DNA from: Celeribacter naphthalenivorans
GTDB taxonomy: Bacteria > Pseudomonadota > Alphaproteobacteria > Rhodobacterales > Rhodobacteraceae
Length of the DNA stretch: 64,000 bases
NCBI RefSeq assembly: GCF_020524585.1
Contig: NZ_JAIVLK010000008.1
Location: 186,001-250,000 of the forward strand
Direction of reading: 5' to 3'
Shown: positions 17,115 through 26,226 of the stretch, in pieces
How positions within the stretch are numbered: the first letter of the stretch is position 1
Layout: each line of letters begins with the position of its first letter
Notes under the pieces: model-generated
The model's database searches: none
What the model was told of the DNA's origin: nothing
The model's input: the letters and a program-made list of their open reading frames with translations, nothing else
Position numbers and translations under genes: made by a program

Positions 17115-17918
17115 ATGGCGCATGAAAAGAACCACGATTACCACATCCTTCCGCCATCGCCCTGGCCGCTGATGGCGGCTGTCGGCGCCTTTATCATGCT
17201 GTTCGGCGCCGTGATGTGGATGGCCAACGACAACCCGTTCATCTTCCTGATCGGTTTCGTCGGCGTGCTTTACGTGATGTGGAGCTGGTGGTCGGACACG
17301 ATCAAGGAAAACAAGGCGGGCGATCACACGCCGGTGGTGCGGATCGGCCTGCGCTATGGCTTCATCATGTTCATCATGTCCGAAGTCATGTTCTTTGCAG
17401 CCTGGTTCTGGGCGTTTTTCAAGAACACGCTGTACCCGATGTACACCTATGCGGGCACTGAATATGTCAAACCGGAGATCATCCCGGTCGACGCGTTTCA
17501 CCTGCCGCTGATCAACACGCTGATCCTTCTGTGCTCCGGCGCCGCTGTGACCTGGGCGCACCATGCGCTGGTGCATGGCAACATCCGCAAGGACCTCGTG
17601 GCCGGTCTAGCCATCGGTGTGGGCTTTGGCGCGGTGTTCACGCTGTTTCAGGCCTATGAGTATTATGAGCTTGTCATGCATGAAGGTTGGACCTTCGGTG
17701 GCGATTTCTTCTACGGCTCTTTCTTCATGGCGACGGGTTTCCACGGGTTCCATGTCATCATCGGCACGATCTTTCTGCTGATCTGCCTTGTGCGCTCGAT
17801 GAAGGGTGACTTCACCCCGGACGATCACATCGGGTTTGAGGCGGCTGCGTGGTACTGGCACTTCGTGGACGTCGTCTGGCTCTTCCTGTTTGTGGTGGTC
17901 TATATCTGGGGCCAGTAA
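17115..17918 (+). CDS. ctaE: Cytochrome c oxidase subunit III
   Basis: 267 residues with seven predicted transmembrane helices. Typical subunit III blocks are [26 protein letters not shown], and [13 protein letters not shown] followed by [16 protein letters not shown]. It stabilises the oxidase and its proton uptake. A GGGAGAGG-like site lies upstream. A strong terminator follows, so it is probably the last gene of the coxB transcript. Confidence 0.97.
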   Translation: MAHEKNHDYHILPPSPWPLMAAVGAFIMLFGAVMWMANDNPFIFLIGFVGVLYVMWSWWSDTIKENKAGDHTPVVRIGLRYGFIMFIMSEVMFFAAWFWAFFKNTLYPMYTYAGTEYVKPEIIPVDAFHLPLINTLILLCSGAAVTWAHHALVHGNIRKDLVAGLAIGVGFGAVFTLFQAYEYYELVMHEGWTFGGDFFYGSFFMATGFHGFHVIIGTIFLLICLVRSMKGDFTPDDHIGFEAAAWYWHFVDVVWLFLFVVVYIWGQ

Positions 17919-17954
17919 GGCCTGAGTATTTCCAGCACTAAGGAAACTCGATAG

Positions 17955-17985
17955 AAGGGCGCGGTTGACGCGCCCTTTTTCTTTG
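17955..17985 (+). terminator. Intrinsic terminator after ctaE
   Basis: AAGGGCGCG (17955-17963) pairs with CGCGCCCTT (17969-17977) around a five-base loop, followed by TTTCTTT. This is a standard rho-independent terminator. Confidence 0.85.
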
Positions 17986-17993
17986 GAGGCTTT

Positions 17994-18662
17994 ATGTTCA
18001 AGCGGATGATTTTTCCCATCGTGATCGGGGTCTTGGGCTGCGCGATTCTGATCTGGTTGGGCACATGGCAACTCTCGCGGCTTGTGTGGAAAGAGGGCGT
18101 TCTGGCCGAGATCCGCGCGGAGATTGGCGCCGATCCGGTGCCTTTGCCGAAAGCGATTGATCCCTCGATGAAATATCTGCCTGTGGTGGCGACGGGGGAG
18201 ATCGGTGACGGTGAGCTTCATGTGCTGGTCTCGCGCAAACAGATCGGCGCGGGATACCTGATTATTGCACCTATGACGTTGGACGACGGGCGGCGAGTGT
18301 TGCTCGATCGTGGGTTTGTGCGGGACATGGAGAAAGATGTCCAGCGCCCCAAAGGCGAGGTCACGGTGGTCGGCAACCTGCATTGGCCGGATGATATGAA
18401 CAGCTCGACGCCTGCACCCGATGTGGGGCGTAACATCTGGTTCGGGCGTGATATTCCAGCGATGGCGGAGGCACTCGGCACAGAGCCCGTGTTGATCGTG
18501 GCGCGCGATAGTACCGGGGAGGGTATAGAGCCGATGCCAGTGGGCATCGAGGGCATCCCGAACGATCATCTCGAGTATGCAATCACATGGTTTTCGCTCT
18601 GCCTTGTCTGGTTAGGGATGACTCTTTTCCTTCTGTGGCGTATCAGGGCGCGAACGGACTAA
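17994..18662 (+). CDS. SURF1 family oxidase assembly protein
   Basis: 222 residues with one transmembrane helix at each end, the SURF1/Shy1 layout. It helps insert haem a into cytochrome oxidase subunit I. Seen: an N-terminal IVIGVLGCAILIWLGTWQLSRL with the conserved LGxWQ..R motif, NRGFV-like LLDRGFVRD in the middle, and the C-terminal helix LEYAITWFSLCLVWLGMTLFL with the Y-x-x-x-W-F pattern. It lies just after the ctaE terminator, with thrC 12 bases downstream, so it may share a transcript with thrC. Confidence 0.9.
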   Translation: MFKRMIFPIVIGVLGCAILIWLGTWQLSRLVWKEGVLAEIRAEIGADPVPLPKAIDPSMKYLPVVATGEIGDGELHVLVSRKQIGAGYLIIAPMTLDDGRRVLLDRGFVRDMEKDVQRPKGEVTVVGNLHWPDDMNSSTPAPDVGRNIWFGRDIPAMAEALGTEPVLIVARDSTGEGIEPMPVGIEGIPNDHLEYAITWFSLCLVWLGMTLFLLWRIRARTD

Positions 18663-18674
18663 AGAGCAGATGAC

Positions 18675-20057
18675 ATGCGTTATATCTCGACCCGCGGCCA
18701 AGCGCCGACCCTGACCTTTGAAGACGCCATGCTGACGGGGCTTGCCTCCGATGGTGGGCTTTATGTGCCGGAGAGCATCCCGACGCTGAGCGAGGCGGAG
18801 ATCGCCGGGCTTGCGGGGATGTCTTACGAAGAGGCGGCGTTCACGGTGATGAAGCCCTTCATCGGCGAGACTTTTACGGATGCCGAGTTCAAAGAGATCA
18901 TCGCAAAGGCCTATCAGGGCTTCAACCACGACGCCCGCGCGCCTCTGGTGCAACTCGGCCCGAACCACTTCCTGCTCGAACTGTTCCACGGGCCGACGCT
19001 GGCGTTCAAAGATTTTGCCATGCAGCTCATTGGCCAGCTGTTCCAAGCGGCGCTGGCGCGGCGTGGCGAACATGTGACTATCGTGGGCGCGACCTCGGGC
19101 GATACCGGCTCCGCCGCCATCGAGGCCTTCAAAGGGCTGTCGAACGTCGACGTCTTCATCCTCTTCCCGCATGGCCGGGTGTCGGATGTGCAGCGTCGCC
19201 AGATGACCACGCCCTCTGAGAGCAACGTCCATGCGCTGGCCGTCGAGGGCGATTTCGACGATTGCCAAGCTGCGCTCAAGGACATGTTTGCCGACATCGA
19301 GTTTCGCGATCACGTCAAACTGGCGGCTGTGAATTCGATCAACTGGGCGCGGGTGCTGGCGCAGGTCGTATATTACTTCACCTCCGCCGTCTCTCTGGGC
19401 GCGCCGCATCGTAAGGTCTCTTTCACCGTGCCGACCGGCAACTTTGGCGACATTTTCGCGGGCTATATCGCGAAACGCATGGGCCTGCCGATCGACAAGC
19501 TGGTGATCGCGACGAACCAGAACGACATTCTGCACCGCACGATGGAAACCGGCGCCTGCACCAAAGAAGGCGTGGTGCCGTCGATCTCTCCGTCGATGGA
19601 CATTCAGGTGAGTTCCAACTTTGAGCGCGCGCTCTTCGATGTCTACGACCGCGAAGGCGCTGCGATTGCGCAGCTCATGGAAGAATTTAAATCCGGCGAA
19701 TTCAAAATCTCCCAAGGCGCGATGGATCGCCTGCGCGATACCTTTGCGTCGGGTCGGGCGTCCGAGGCGGAAACCTCCGCCACCATCACCGACATGCACA
19801 AACGCACCGGCGAGGTGATTTGCCCGCATACGGCGGTGGCGGTGAAAGTCGCCGAAGAGCATCTGTCCGAGGTGCCGATGATCTCGCTCTCGACCGCGCA
19901 TCCTGCGAAATTCCCGGCGGCTGTCGAGGCGGCTTGTGGCATCCACCCGGCGCTGCCCGAACATATGGCCGATCTGTTTGAGCGCGACGAGCGGTTTACG
20001 GTGGTGCCGAACGACCTAGATGGTCTTAAAACCCTGATCAAGGAGCGCCTTGCTTGA
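18675..20057 (+). CDS. thrC: Threonine synthase
   Basis: 460 residues. PLP enzyme converting O-phosphohomoserine to threonine. The start MRYISTRGQAPTLTFEDA and the PLP-lysine motif GPTLAFKDFAMQ are diagnostic, with the phosphate-binding SGDTGSAA and VPTGNFGDIFAGY loops intact. Its stop overlaps a TTG start of the M16 peptidase. The order surf1-thrC-M16-GNAT is common in this family of bacteria. Confidence 0.97.
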   Translation: MRYISTRGQAPTLTFEDAMLTGLASDGGLYVPESIPTLSEAEIAGLAGMSYEEAAFTVMKPFIGETFTDAEFKEIIAKAYQGFNHDARAPLVQLGPNHFLLELFHGPTLAFKDFAMQLIGQLFQAALARRGEHVTIVGATSGDTGSAAIEAFKGLSNVDVFILFPHGRVSDVQRRQMTTPSESNVHALAVEGDFDDCQAALKDMFADIEFRDHVKLAAVNSINWARVLAQVVYYFTSAVSLGAPHRKVSFTVPTGNFGDIFAGYIAKRMGLPIDKLVIATNQNDILHRTMETGACTKEGVVPSISPSMDIQVSSNFERALFDVYDREGAAIAQLMEEFKSGEFKISQGAMDRLRDTFASGRASEAETSATITDMHKRTGEVICPHTAVAVKVAEEHLSEVPMISLSTAHPAKFPAAVEAACGIHPALPEHMADLFERDERFTVVPNDLDGLKTLIKERLA

Positions 20058-21313
20058 GCCCACGTATCCACACTCTGTCCAACGGTTTTCGGATCGTCAC
20101 CGAACTTCAACCCTCGATGCAAAGCGCGTCGATTGGGGTTTGGGTGCTGGCGGGCGGACGCCATGAGCGGATCGAGCAGAACGGCATCGCGCATTTCCTC
20201 GAACATATGGCGTTCAAAGGCACGAAACGCCGCACGCCTCTCGAAATCGCGGAAGTCCTTGAGAACGTTGGTGGTTACCTGAACGCCTATACGACGCGGG
20301 AAACCACGGCCTATTATGCGCGGGTGCTGAAAGACGATGTGTCTTTGGCCTTGGATGTAATTGGCGACATCGTGTTGAACCCGATCTTCGATCCGCATGA
20401 GCTGGAGGTGGAACGCGGCGTGATCCTATCGGAAATTGGTCAGGCTCTGGATACGCCCGACGATGTGATTTTCGATTGGCTGCAAGAGGCGACCTACCCG
20501 AAACAGGCCCTTGGCCGGACGATTTTGGGGCCCGCCGAACGGGTGCGCAATTTTAGCCGCGACGATCTCGCGGGCTTTGTCGACGAGCACTATAGCCCCG
20601 AGCGCATGATCCTCTCTGCCGCAGGCAACATCGACCACGACCGCATCGTCGCCGAGGCCGAAGAGATTTTTGGCGGGCTCAAACCGCATGGCCGCGATTA
20701 TGCGGATCCGGCGCGGTTTGAAGGCGGCGAATTTCGCAAGGTCAAGAAACTCGAACAGGCACATTTCACGCTGGCGTTCGAAGGCCCTGCCTATCGCGAC
20801 GAAGACATCTACATCGCCCAGACCGCGACCACCGCTCTGGGCGGCGGCATGTCTTCGCGGCTCTTCCAAGAACTGCGTGAACGACGCGGGCTTTGCTATA
20901 CGATCTATGCCCAATCCGGCGCCTATTCCGACACCGGGCTGACCACGATCTACGCGGGCACCTCCGGCGATCAGGTCGCGGAATTGGCCGAGGTCACGAT
21001 TGACGAGATGAAACGTGCGGCGTCTGAAATGACGTTGGTCGAGGTCGACCGTGCACGCGCGCAGATCAAGGCGGGGCTGTTGATGGGGCTGGAAAGCCCG
21101 TCGTCTCGGTCCGAGCGCAACGCGCGGATGCTGGGCATCTGGGGCCGCATTCCGGAGCTTCATGAGACGGTCGAGCGGATTGACGCGGTGACGCTTGAGA
21201 ATGTGCGGGAGTTTCTGGTGAAAACCGGCATGGGCAAGGCGTCGATGGCGCTTTACGGCCCGGTCAAAGCCGCGCCTGAGCTGGATAAATTGCGCGAAAG
21301 GTTCGCCGCCTGA
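20054..21313 (+). CDS. M16 family zinc peptidase
   Basis: 419 residues, a mitochondrial processing peptidase beta-like protein. The inverted zinc motif HFLEHMAFKG (HxxEH) is intact, with the distal Glu in the following VERGVILSEIGQ region. The start is TTG at 20054, overlapping the stop of thrC (TTGA). A single M16 domain pair of this size usually works as a homodimer. Its substrate is unknown. Confidence 0.9.
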   Translation: MSPRIHTLSNGFRIVTELQPSMQSASIGVWVLAGGRHERIEQNGIAHFLEHMAFKGTKRRTPLEIAEVLENVGGYLNAYTTRETTAYYARVLKDDVSLALDVIGDIVLNPIFDPHELEVERGVILSEIGQALDTPDDVIFDWLQEATYPKQALGRTILGPAERVRNFSRDDLAGFVDEHYSPERMILSAAGNIDHDRIVAEAEEIFGGLKPHGRDYADPARFEGGEFRKVKKLEQAHFTLAFEGPAYRDEDIYIAQTATTALGGGMSSRLFQELRERRGLCYTIYAQSGAYSDTGLTTIYAGTSGDQVAELAEVTIDEMKRAASEMTLVEVDRARAQIKAGLLMGLESPSSRSERNARMLGIWGRIPELHETVERIDAVTLENVREFLVKTGMGKASMALYGPVKAAPELDKLRERFAA

Positions 21314-21903
21314 TGCTGTCGCGACGACCGAAGGTGCGGATCGAGACGGAGCGCATGACGCTTCGTCTGCCTCAGCATTCGGACTATCGCGCATGGGCGT
21401 CTCTGCGTCAGGAAAGCATGGAGTTTTTGCAGCCTTGGGAACCGACTTGGTCGTCGGATCATCTGACGCGCAAGGCTTTTACCAATCGTGTGATCTGGGC
21501 GGAGCGCAGCTTTCGCAATGACAGTGGCCTGCCGGTCTTCTTGTTTCGCCGCGAAGACGATGCGCTTTTGGGCGCCTTGACGCTCGACAATATCCGTCGG
21601 GGCCCTGCGCAGGCGGGGACCATCGGCTATTGGATCGGCGCGCGTCATGCCCGCCAAGGCTATATGAAAGAGGCCATCGCTGCCGTGACCCATCACGCCT
21701 TTGCCCGCATGCGCCTGAGCCGGATAGAGGCCGCGTGCCTGCCGGAAAACGTGGCCTCGCGCGGGGCTTTGGAAAAGGCCGGGTTCAAATACGAAGGCGT
21801 GGCGCAGGCCTATCTTCAGATCAACGGCCGCTGGCGCAACCATGTGCTTTATTCCGCGTTGCACCCGGATCGGCGCGGGCCGACCACCATCGGGCAGGCC
21901 TGA
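21313..21903 (+). CDS. GNAT acetyltransferase, RimJ/RimL type
   Basis: 196 residues. The fold begins RIETERMTLRLPQHSDYRAW, typical of RimJ-like acetyltransferases, and motif A is present as GTIGYWIGARHARQGYMKEAI with the acetyl-CoA loop. The later RIEAACLPENVASRGALEKAGF block is also characteristic. ATG overlaps the M16 stop (TGATG). It probably acetylates a protein N-terminus, possibly ribosomal. Confidence 0.88.
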   Translation: MLSRRPKVRIETERMTLRLPQHSDYRAWASLRQESMEFLQPWEPTWSSDHLTRKAFTNRVIWAERSFRNDSGLPVFLFRREDDALLGALTLDNIRRGPAQAGTIGYWIGARHARQGYMKEAIAAVTHHAFARMRLSRIEAACLPENVASRGALEKAGFKYEGVAQAYLQINGRWRNHVLYSALHPDRRGPTTIGQA

Positions 21904-21929
21904 TCGTCCTTTGCACAAAATTTTCTCCA

Positions 21930-21979
21930 TGTCACCTTGAGGTTACTTTTGAGTCTTCTTATGTAACCCAAAGGTTACA
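21930..21979 (+). promoter_or_regulatory. Promoter with two TGTnACC-N4-GGTTACn operators
   Basis: Two dyads of the same design lie 32 bp apart centre to centre: TGTCACC-TTGA-GGTTACT (21930-21947) and TGTAACC-CAAA-GGTTACA (21962-21979, perfect). A plausible promoter, TTGAGG (21937-21942), 17-bp spacer, TATGTA (21960-21965), is overlapped at -35 by the first site and at -10 by the second. This fits cooperative repression, perhaps by the XRE regulator encoded second in the operon. Confidence 0.65.
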
Positions 21980-21988
21980 GGAGAACTG

Positions 21989-22381
21989 ATGATGAACCCG
22001 CTCGCCACCACGCGCCTCGCCGCAAACCTCTTGGTCACCGCCTTTGGCCTTGGGCTGCTTGCCCTCTATGGTTTTACAAACACCATCTCGTCAGAGCTTG
22101 TCCTCTGGCTCGGTGGGCTGGCCATTCTCGGTGGCCTCTCGCAATTTATCGTGTCCGTGATCTCACCGCGCAGCATTCGACCCGCCTGGGATGAAATGGC
22201 TGTGGCAACGCATCGCGGCGCCTATCAGTTCGGCTATTGGTGCGCTGTCATCGGATTCTGGCTCTTTTTCTTTTTGACACAATACTTTGAGACAAGTCTG
22301 AAAGGGGCGCTTTTGGTGCTTGGCATCCTGCTCATCTGCGCGCCCTCGGCGTGGATGGCGGTCGCAGGTCTTCGAAAATGA
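21989..22381 (+). CDS. Small integral membrane protein
   Basis: 130 residues with four predicted transmembrane helices, for example LLVTAFGLGLLALYGF and CAVIGFWLFFFLTQYF. No enzyme motif is seen. An AGGAGA site lies six bases before the first ATG. Its stop overlaps the ATG of the XRE regulator (ATGA), so the two are one unit. Such membrane-protein plus small XRE pairs occur widely in bacteria; the role here is unknown. Confidence 0.75.
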   Translation: MMNPLATTRLAANLLVTAFGLGLLALYGFTNTISSELVLWLGGLAILGGLSQFIVSVISPRSIRPAWDEMAVATHRGAYQFGYWCAVIGFWLFFFLTQYFETSLKGALLVLGILLICAPSAWMAVAGLRK

Positions 22382-22596
22382 AGGCGCCCGCGCAGCTCAT
22401 CGTGCATCTGAAAGAGCATCGCCTGAGGGTCGGGCTGACGCAGATGGAGCTGGCCTCGCAGGTCGAGGTGAGCCGCAAGACCATCAACACGGTGGAGAAC
22501 GGTGTCTTTGTGCCCTCGACAGTCTTGGCCTTGCGGCTGGCAAAAGGACTCGGCGTGTCGGTGGAGGATTTGTTCCAATTGCCTGAGGACGGCTGA
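22378..22596 (+). CDS. Small XRE-family regulator
   Basis: 72 residues, almost only a helix-turn-helix domain: LIVHLKEHRLRVGLTQMELA, then VEVSRKTINTVENG and VPSTVLALRLAKGLGVSVEDLF. It resembles the compact Cro-like regulators often paired with a membrane protein gene. Autoregulation through the two dyads upstream of the operon is inferred. Confidence 0.88.
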   Translation: MKAPAQLIVHLKEHRLRVGLTQMELASQVEVSRKTINTVENGVFVPSTVLALRLAKGLGVSVEDLFQLPEDG

Positions 22597-22699
22597 CAAG
22601 GGTCAGATCGCTTTGCCGTGACCATCCACACGGTTCTGTGATGAGGGGCGCGGGGGGATTCGGGCCTAGCCTGTTCCTGATTTTGATCGGGAGACACGC

Positions 22700-23530
22700 A
22701 TGCGAAAGACATTTTGCCAGCCTCTTTTTCTCAGCCTCGCCTTTTCTATCACCTCGACCATGGCTCAGGCCCAAGAGGCCGAGCGCATCCCAAGCCATTG
22801 TCGCTCTCTCGCCAGCGACACGGCTCCCGAGCGGCTGTGGCAGGTCTCTGTCGGCGCGCCAGTGCCACAGGACACCGTGCGCCTCCATTTCATCGACCAT
22901 GCGATGTTTGCCATCGAGGCGGGAGACGTGTCGGTGGTCACAGATTACAACGGCTATATCGGCAACACGCTCTGGGCGCCCGATGTGGTGACGATGAACC
23001 AAGCCCATTCCAGCCATTACACCAATAACGTCCACGGCGATGTCGCGCATATTCTCGAGGGCTGGGGCGCCTATGGCGAAGGGGCTGAACACGACGTCGA
23101 TCTCGGTGCCATGCGCATCCGCAATGTGCCGACCGACATTCGTCTCGGGGATAGCCGTGAGCCCAATGGCAATTCGATCTTCATCTTCGAGGCGGGCGGT
23201 CTCTGCATCGGCCATCTGGGCCATTTGCATCACGAACCCACCGAAGAACAATATGCCGCCATTGGGCGTCTCGACGTGGTCATGGCGCCGGTCGACGGCG
23301 GCTACACTGTGCCGCGCGAGGTGATGATGCGCATTGTCGAGCGGTTTCGCTCCTCCATCGTTATTCCGATGCATTATTTTTCGCGCTATGGTTTGAATGA
23401 TTTCCTCTCGGGGATGGGCGACGACTTTGCGGTGGTCGAAACCCACGGCTCCGAGCTTTTGGTCTCGCTCGACCGTTTGCCGGGGCAGCCGACGATCATG
23501 GTGTTGGAGCCTCAGTTTCTTTCCGATTGA
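22700..23530 (+). CDS. Secreted MBL-fold hydrolase
   Basis: 276 residues. A signal peptide (FCQPLFLSLAFSITSTMAQA) is followed by an UlaG-like metallo-beta-lactamase fold: DTVRLHFIDHAMFAIEAGDVSVVTDYNG, then NQAHSSHYTNN, where the usual THxHxDH loop is altered to AHSSHYTN, then GHLGHLHHE, VVMAPVDGG and IPMHYF. The metal residues can partly be traced (His in SSH, GHLHH, PMHY). The substrate is unknown. Confidence 0.8.
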   Translation: MRKTFCQPLFLSLAFSITSTMAQAQEAERIPSHCRSLASDTAPERLWQVSVGAPVPQDTVRLHFIDHAMFAIEAGDVSVVTDYNGYIGNTLWAPDVVTMNQAHSSHYTNNVHGDVAHILEGWGAYGEGAEHDVDLGAMRIRNVPTDIRLGDSREPNGNSIFIFEAGGLCIGHLGHLHHEPTEEQYAAIGRLDVVMAPVDGGYTVPREVMMRIVERFRSSIVIPMHYFSRYGLNDFLSGMGDDFAVVETHGSELLVSLDRLPGQPTIMVLEPQFLSD

Positions 23531-23574
23531 GACCTGGGGGGGCAGGGGCTACATCTGAGGCAAAGGAGCCTCAC

Positions 23575-24996
23575 ATGACCCAGCCTGCGACGCCCGACTT
23601 TCTTGCCTCTCTTGAGGCCGCCTTGCCGCCCGGCACCCTGCGGGCGCGCCGTGACGGCGAGTTGGAAGACCCGCGCGGGCGCTATCATGGTCAGGCGGCG
23701 GTGATCGCCTGCCCCGCGACGGTCGAAGAGGTCTCGACCATCGTGCGGGCCTGCTATGAGGCCTCCGTCGGCATTGTGCCTCTGGGCGGCGGCACCGGAT
23801 TGGTGCTGGGCCAAATCGCTCATGACGGCCCCGCGCCGGTGATCCTGTCTCTGGGAAAAATGACCAAAATCCGAGGGGTCTACCCGCAGGAAAACGTCAT
23901 CGTCGCGGAAGCCGGCGCGATCCTCGCCGACATCCAATCCGCAGCCTCTGAGGCCGGGCGTCTGTTTCCTCTTTCTCTGGGGGCCGAAGGCACCTGTCGC
24001 ATCGGCGGCAACCTGTCGACCAATGCGGGCGGGCTCAATGTCTTGCGCTATGGCAATGCGCGTGAGCTGTGTCTGGGGATCGAGGCGGTCTTGCCAGACG
24101 GCCAGATTTTTCACGGCCTCAAACGCCTGCGCAAGGACAACACAGGCTATGACATCCGCAACCTGTTGATCGGGGCAGAAGGCACTTTGGGCGTGATCAC
24201 GGCGGCCAGCCTGCGCCTCTTCCCACAGCCGGAACATAACGCCGCCGCGATCCTCATCGTGCCGTCCCCGGCCGCAGCCCTTGAGCTTTTGAACATGGCG
24301 CAGGGCATCGCGGGGGAGGGCATTTCGGCCTTCGAACTGATCTCTGGCATGGGATTGGATTTCCTATCTGAGACCGTCCCCGATATTCGCCAGCCCTTCG
24401 CGGATCATCCCGAATGGTGCGTGCTGATTGACCTCGGCGTGTCGGGCGCCTCGGACCCGGAGGCCATGCTCGCCACTCTGTTTGAGCGCGGCTTCGAGGC
24501 GGGGCTAGTCAGTGATGGCGTCATCGCCCAAAGCGAGGCGCAGCGGCAGGACTTCTGGACGCTGCGAGAGACCATCCCCGAGGGCAACAAACGCATCGGG
24601 TCGATCTCGTCGCATGACATTTCCATCCCGCTGTCGCGCATCGCCGACTTCATTCCTGAGGGCATCGCGCGACTGTCGCAACTGGGCGATGTGCGGGTGA
24701 ATGCCTTTGGCCATCTGGGCGACGGCAACCTGCATTATAATGTCTTTCCGGCAAAGGGACGCGACCGTTCCGAGTATGAAAACATCCGGTTTGAGGTCAA
24801 ACGTGTCGTGCATGATCTTGTCGCGGAGTATGACGGGTCGTTTTCCGCGGAACACGGCGTCGGGCGGCTCAAGGCCGAGGATTTGGAGCACTACGGCGAT
24901 CCGGGAAAACTCTCCGCGATGCGGGCAATCAAGGCGGCGCTCGATCCCAAGGGCATCATGAACCCGGGCGCGGTTTTGCGGCATCAACTGGGCTGA
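23575..24996 (+). CDS. FAD-linked 2-hydroxyacid dehydrogenase, GlcD-like
   Basis: 473 residues. VAO-type flavin oxidase of the D-lactate/D-2-hydroxyglutarate dehydrogenase group. The PCMH FAD domain shows VPLGGGTGLVLGQ and GGNLSTNAGGLNVLRYGNAR; the C-terminal cap has the metal/FAD-linked NAFGHLGDGNLHYNVFP and AEHGVGRLK. ATG at 23575 follows AAAGGAG. No partner subunits (glcE, glcF) are adjacent, so it is a stand-alone single-gene type. The electron acceptor is unknown. Confidence 0.9.
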   Translation: MTQPATPDFLASLEAALPPGTLRARRDGELEDPRGRYHGQAAVIACPATVEEVSTIVRACYEASVGIVPLGGGTGLVLGQIAHDGPAPVILSLGKMTKIRGVYPQENVIVAEAGAILADIQSAASEAGRLFPLSLGAEGTCRIGGNLSTNAGGLNVLRYGNARELCLGIEAVLPDGQIFHGLKRLRKDNTGYDIRNLLIGAEGTLGVITAASLRLFPQPEHNAAAILIVPSPAAALELLNMAQGIAGEGISAFELISGMGLDFLSETVPDIRQPFADHPEWCVLIDLGVSGASDPEAMLATLFERGFEAGLVSDGVIAQSEAQRQDFWTLRETIPEGNKRIGSISSHDISIPLSRIADFIPEGIARLSQLGDVRVNAFGHLGDGNLHYNVFPAKGRDRSEYENIRFEVKRVVHDLVAEYDGSFSAEHGVGRLKAEDLEHYGDPGKLSAMRAIKAALDPKGIMNPGAVLRHQLG

Positions 24997-25120
24997 GACG
25001 CGCTGAAAAAATAATTGCGTTAAGGTTAATCTCATTCAGGTTAACGCGGAGGAAAGGGGCGTGATCTCTCGCAAGCTGCGCGGCTTTTCCTCTGTCGAAA
25101 GACTCTCATGACGCGGTTGG

Positions 25121-25159
25121 GAAACGAAAAGCGCCCTGACCGGGGGGCGATCAGGGCGC
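25121..25159 (-). terminator. Intrinsic terminator after apt
   Basis: GCGCCCTGA (25131-25139) and TCAGGGCGC (25151-25159) form a perfect nine-base stem. On the minus strand it is followed by TTTTCGTTTC, so it ends the mtnP-unknown-apt transcript. The rest of the 295-bp gap holds no visible gene. Confidence 0.75.
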
Positions 25160-25291
25160 GAAATGTGATTGCTCACATGTGGTGCAAACAGCGTCTCGGC
25201 TCCGCGAGACATGCACAGATTTACGTGCGAGTCGTTACCAAAGCGTTCACGCCGCACCGGATAGTTTCCGGGGGTCTTGCAAAAATATGTG

Positions 25292-25822
25292 TCATAACCC
25301 CTCGAATTCACAAAGGGTATGAATGTCATAGCCCAGATTGGCCAGCCGCTTGTGCCCGCCCAGTTCCGGCAGGTCGATAATAAACGCACAGCCCACGATC
25401 TCGCCCCCCAGCCGCTCGACCAGCTTGATCCCGGCCTCTGCCGTGCCGCCAGTGGCCAAAAGATCGTCGACCACGAGGATTTTCTCGCCGGGCTGGATCG
25501 CATCGTCATGCACCTCGACCACGGCCTCGCCATACTCGAGTTTATACTCTTCGGAGATCACAGCGCCCGGCAGTTTTCCCTTTTTGCGAATCGGCACGAA
25601 GCCGATCGAGAGCTGATGCGCGATGGCGCCGCCAAGGATAAACCCGCGTGCCTCAAGCCCCACCACCTTGTCGATTTGCAGGCCCACATAGGGATCGAGC
25701 AGCTGGTCAATCGCAAGCCGCATGCCGCGCGGGTCGGCAAAGAGCGTGGTGACATCGCGAAACAGAATGCCTTCATGCGGGAAATCGACGATGGTGCGGA
25801 TGTAATCCTTAACGGTTTTCAT
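25292..25822 (-). CDS. apt: Adenine phosphoribosyltransferase
   Basis: 176 residues. Converts adenine and PRPP to AMP. The PRPP loop is [14 protein letters not shown], and [14 protein letters not shown] and the opening [15 protein letters not shown] are typical of Apt. Its ATG overlaps the stop of the small unknown gene upstream. With mtnP it recycles adenine released from methylthioadenosine. Confidence 0.97.
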   Translation of the reverse strand: MKTVKDYIRTIVDFPHEGILFRDVTTLFADPRGMRLAIDQLLDPYVGLQIDKVVGLEARGFILGGAIAHQLSIGFVPIRKKGKLPGAVISEEYKLEYGEAVVEVHDDAIQPGEKILVVDDLLATGGTAEAGIKLVERLGGEIVGCAFIIDLPELGGHKRLANLGYDIHTLCEFEGL

Positions 25823-26223
25823 GGTCTTCTAATCCGACTCTGAGCATTTCTTAAGTCAGACATATATTCATGTGATATCTGATGTGTTTTACGTGTGCGT
25901 CGGGCACCGAGAAAATGGTAAATATCATTCGGTAATGGCCGGGGCATTCCCTTCGTATCAGGCAAAACACTTCTCTGCATTAGAGGTGCTTCATACTGTT
26001 CCCATGCGGAGAAGGTTATATCAATATAATTTTCCATTTCGGCGGAATGCGCAACGATACCCTCACCCGTAAGGCCTTCGTTTTCATGCAATACTGTGAT
26101 GTAGTCTCCCAGAGTTGGAATTTGGTGGCCTTTCTTAAGGTGAGGTATGCGTATGCTTAGGGCTTCATCCGGATATGCTGAAAATGGTTCATCTGTCGGT
26201 GACATAGCGACAAAATCTGGCAT
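25819..26223 (-). CDS. Hypothetical protein inside the mtnP-apt operon
   Basis: 134 residues with no recognised domain and no signal or membrane segment. It sits three bases after mtnP and overlaps apt by four bases (ATGA), so it is very likely translated. Base composition is lower in GC than both neighbours, which suggests acquisition. Parts that stand out are [20 protein letters not shown], which could be a small beta-barrel with an acidic loop, and a basic C-terminus. Confidence 0.7.
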   Translation of the reverse strand: MPDFVAMSPTDEPFSAYPDEALSIRIPHLKKGHQIPTLGDYITVLHENEGLTGEGIVAHSAEMENYIDITFSAWEQYEAPLMQRSVLPDTKGMPRPLPNDIYHFLGARRTRKTHQISHEYMSDLRNAQSRIRRP

Positions 26224-26226
26224 CTT

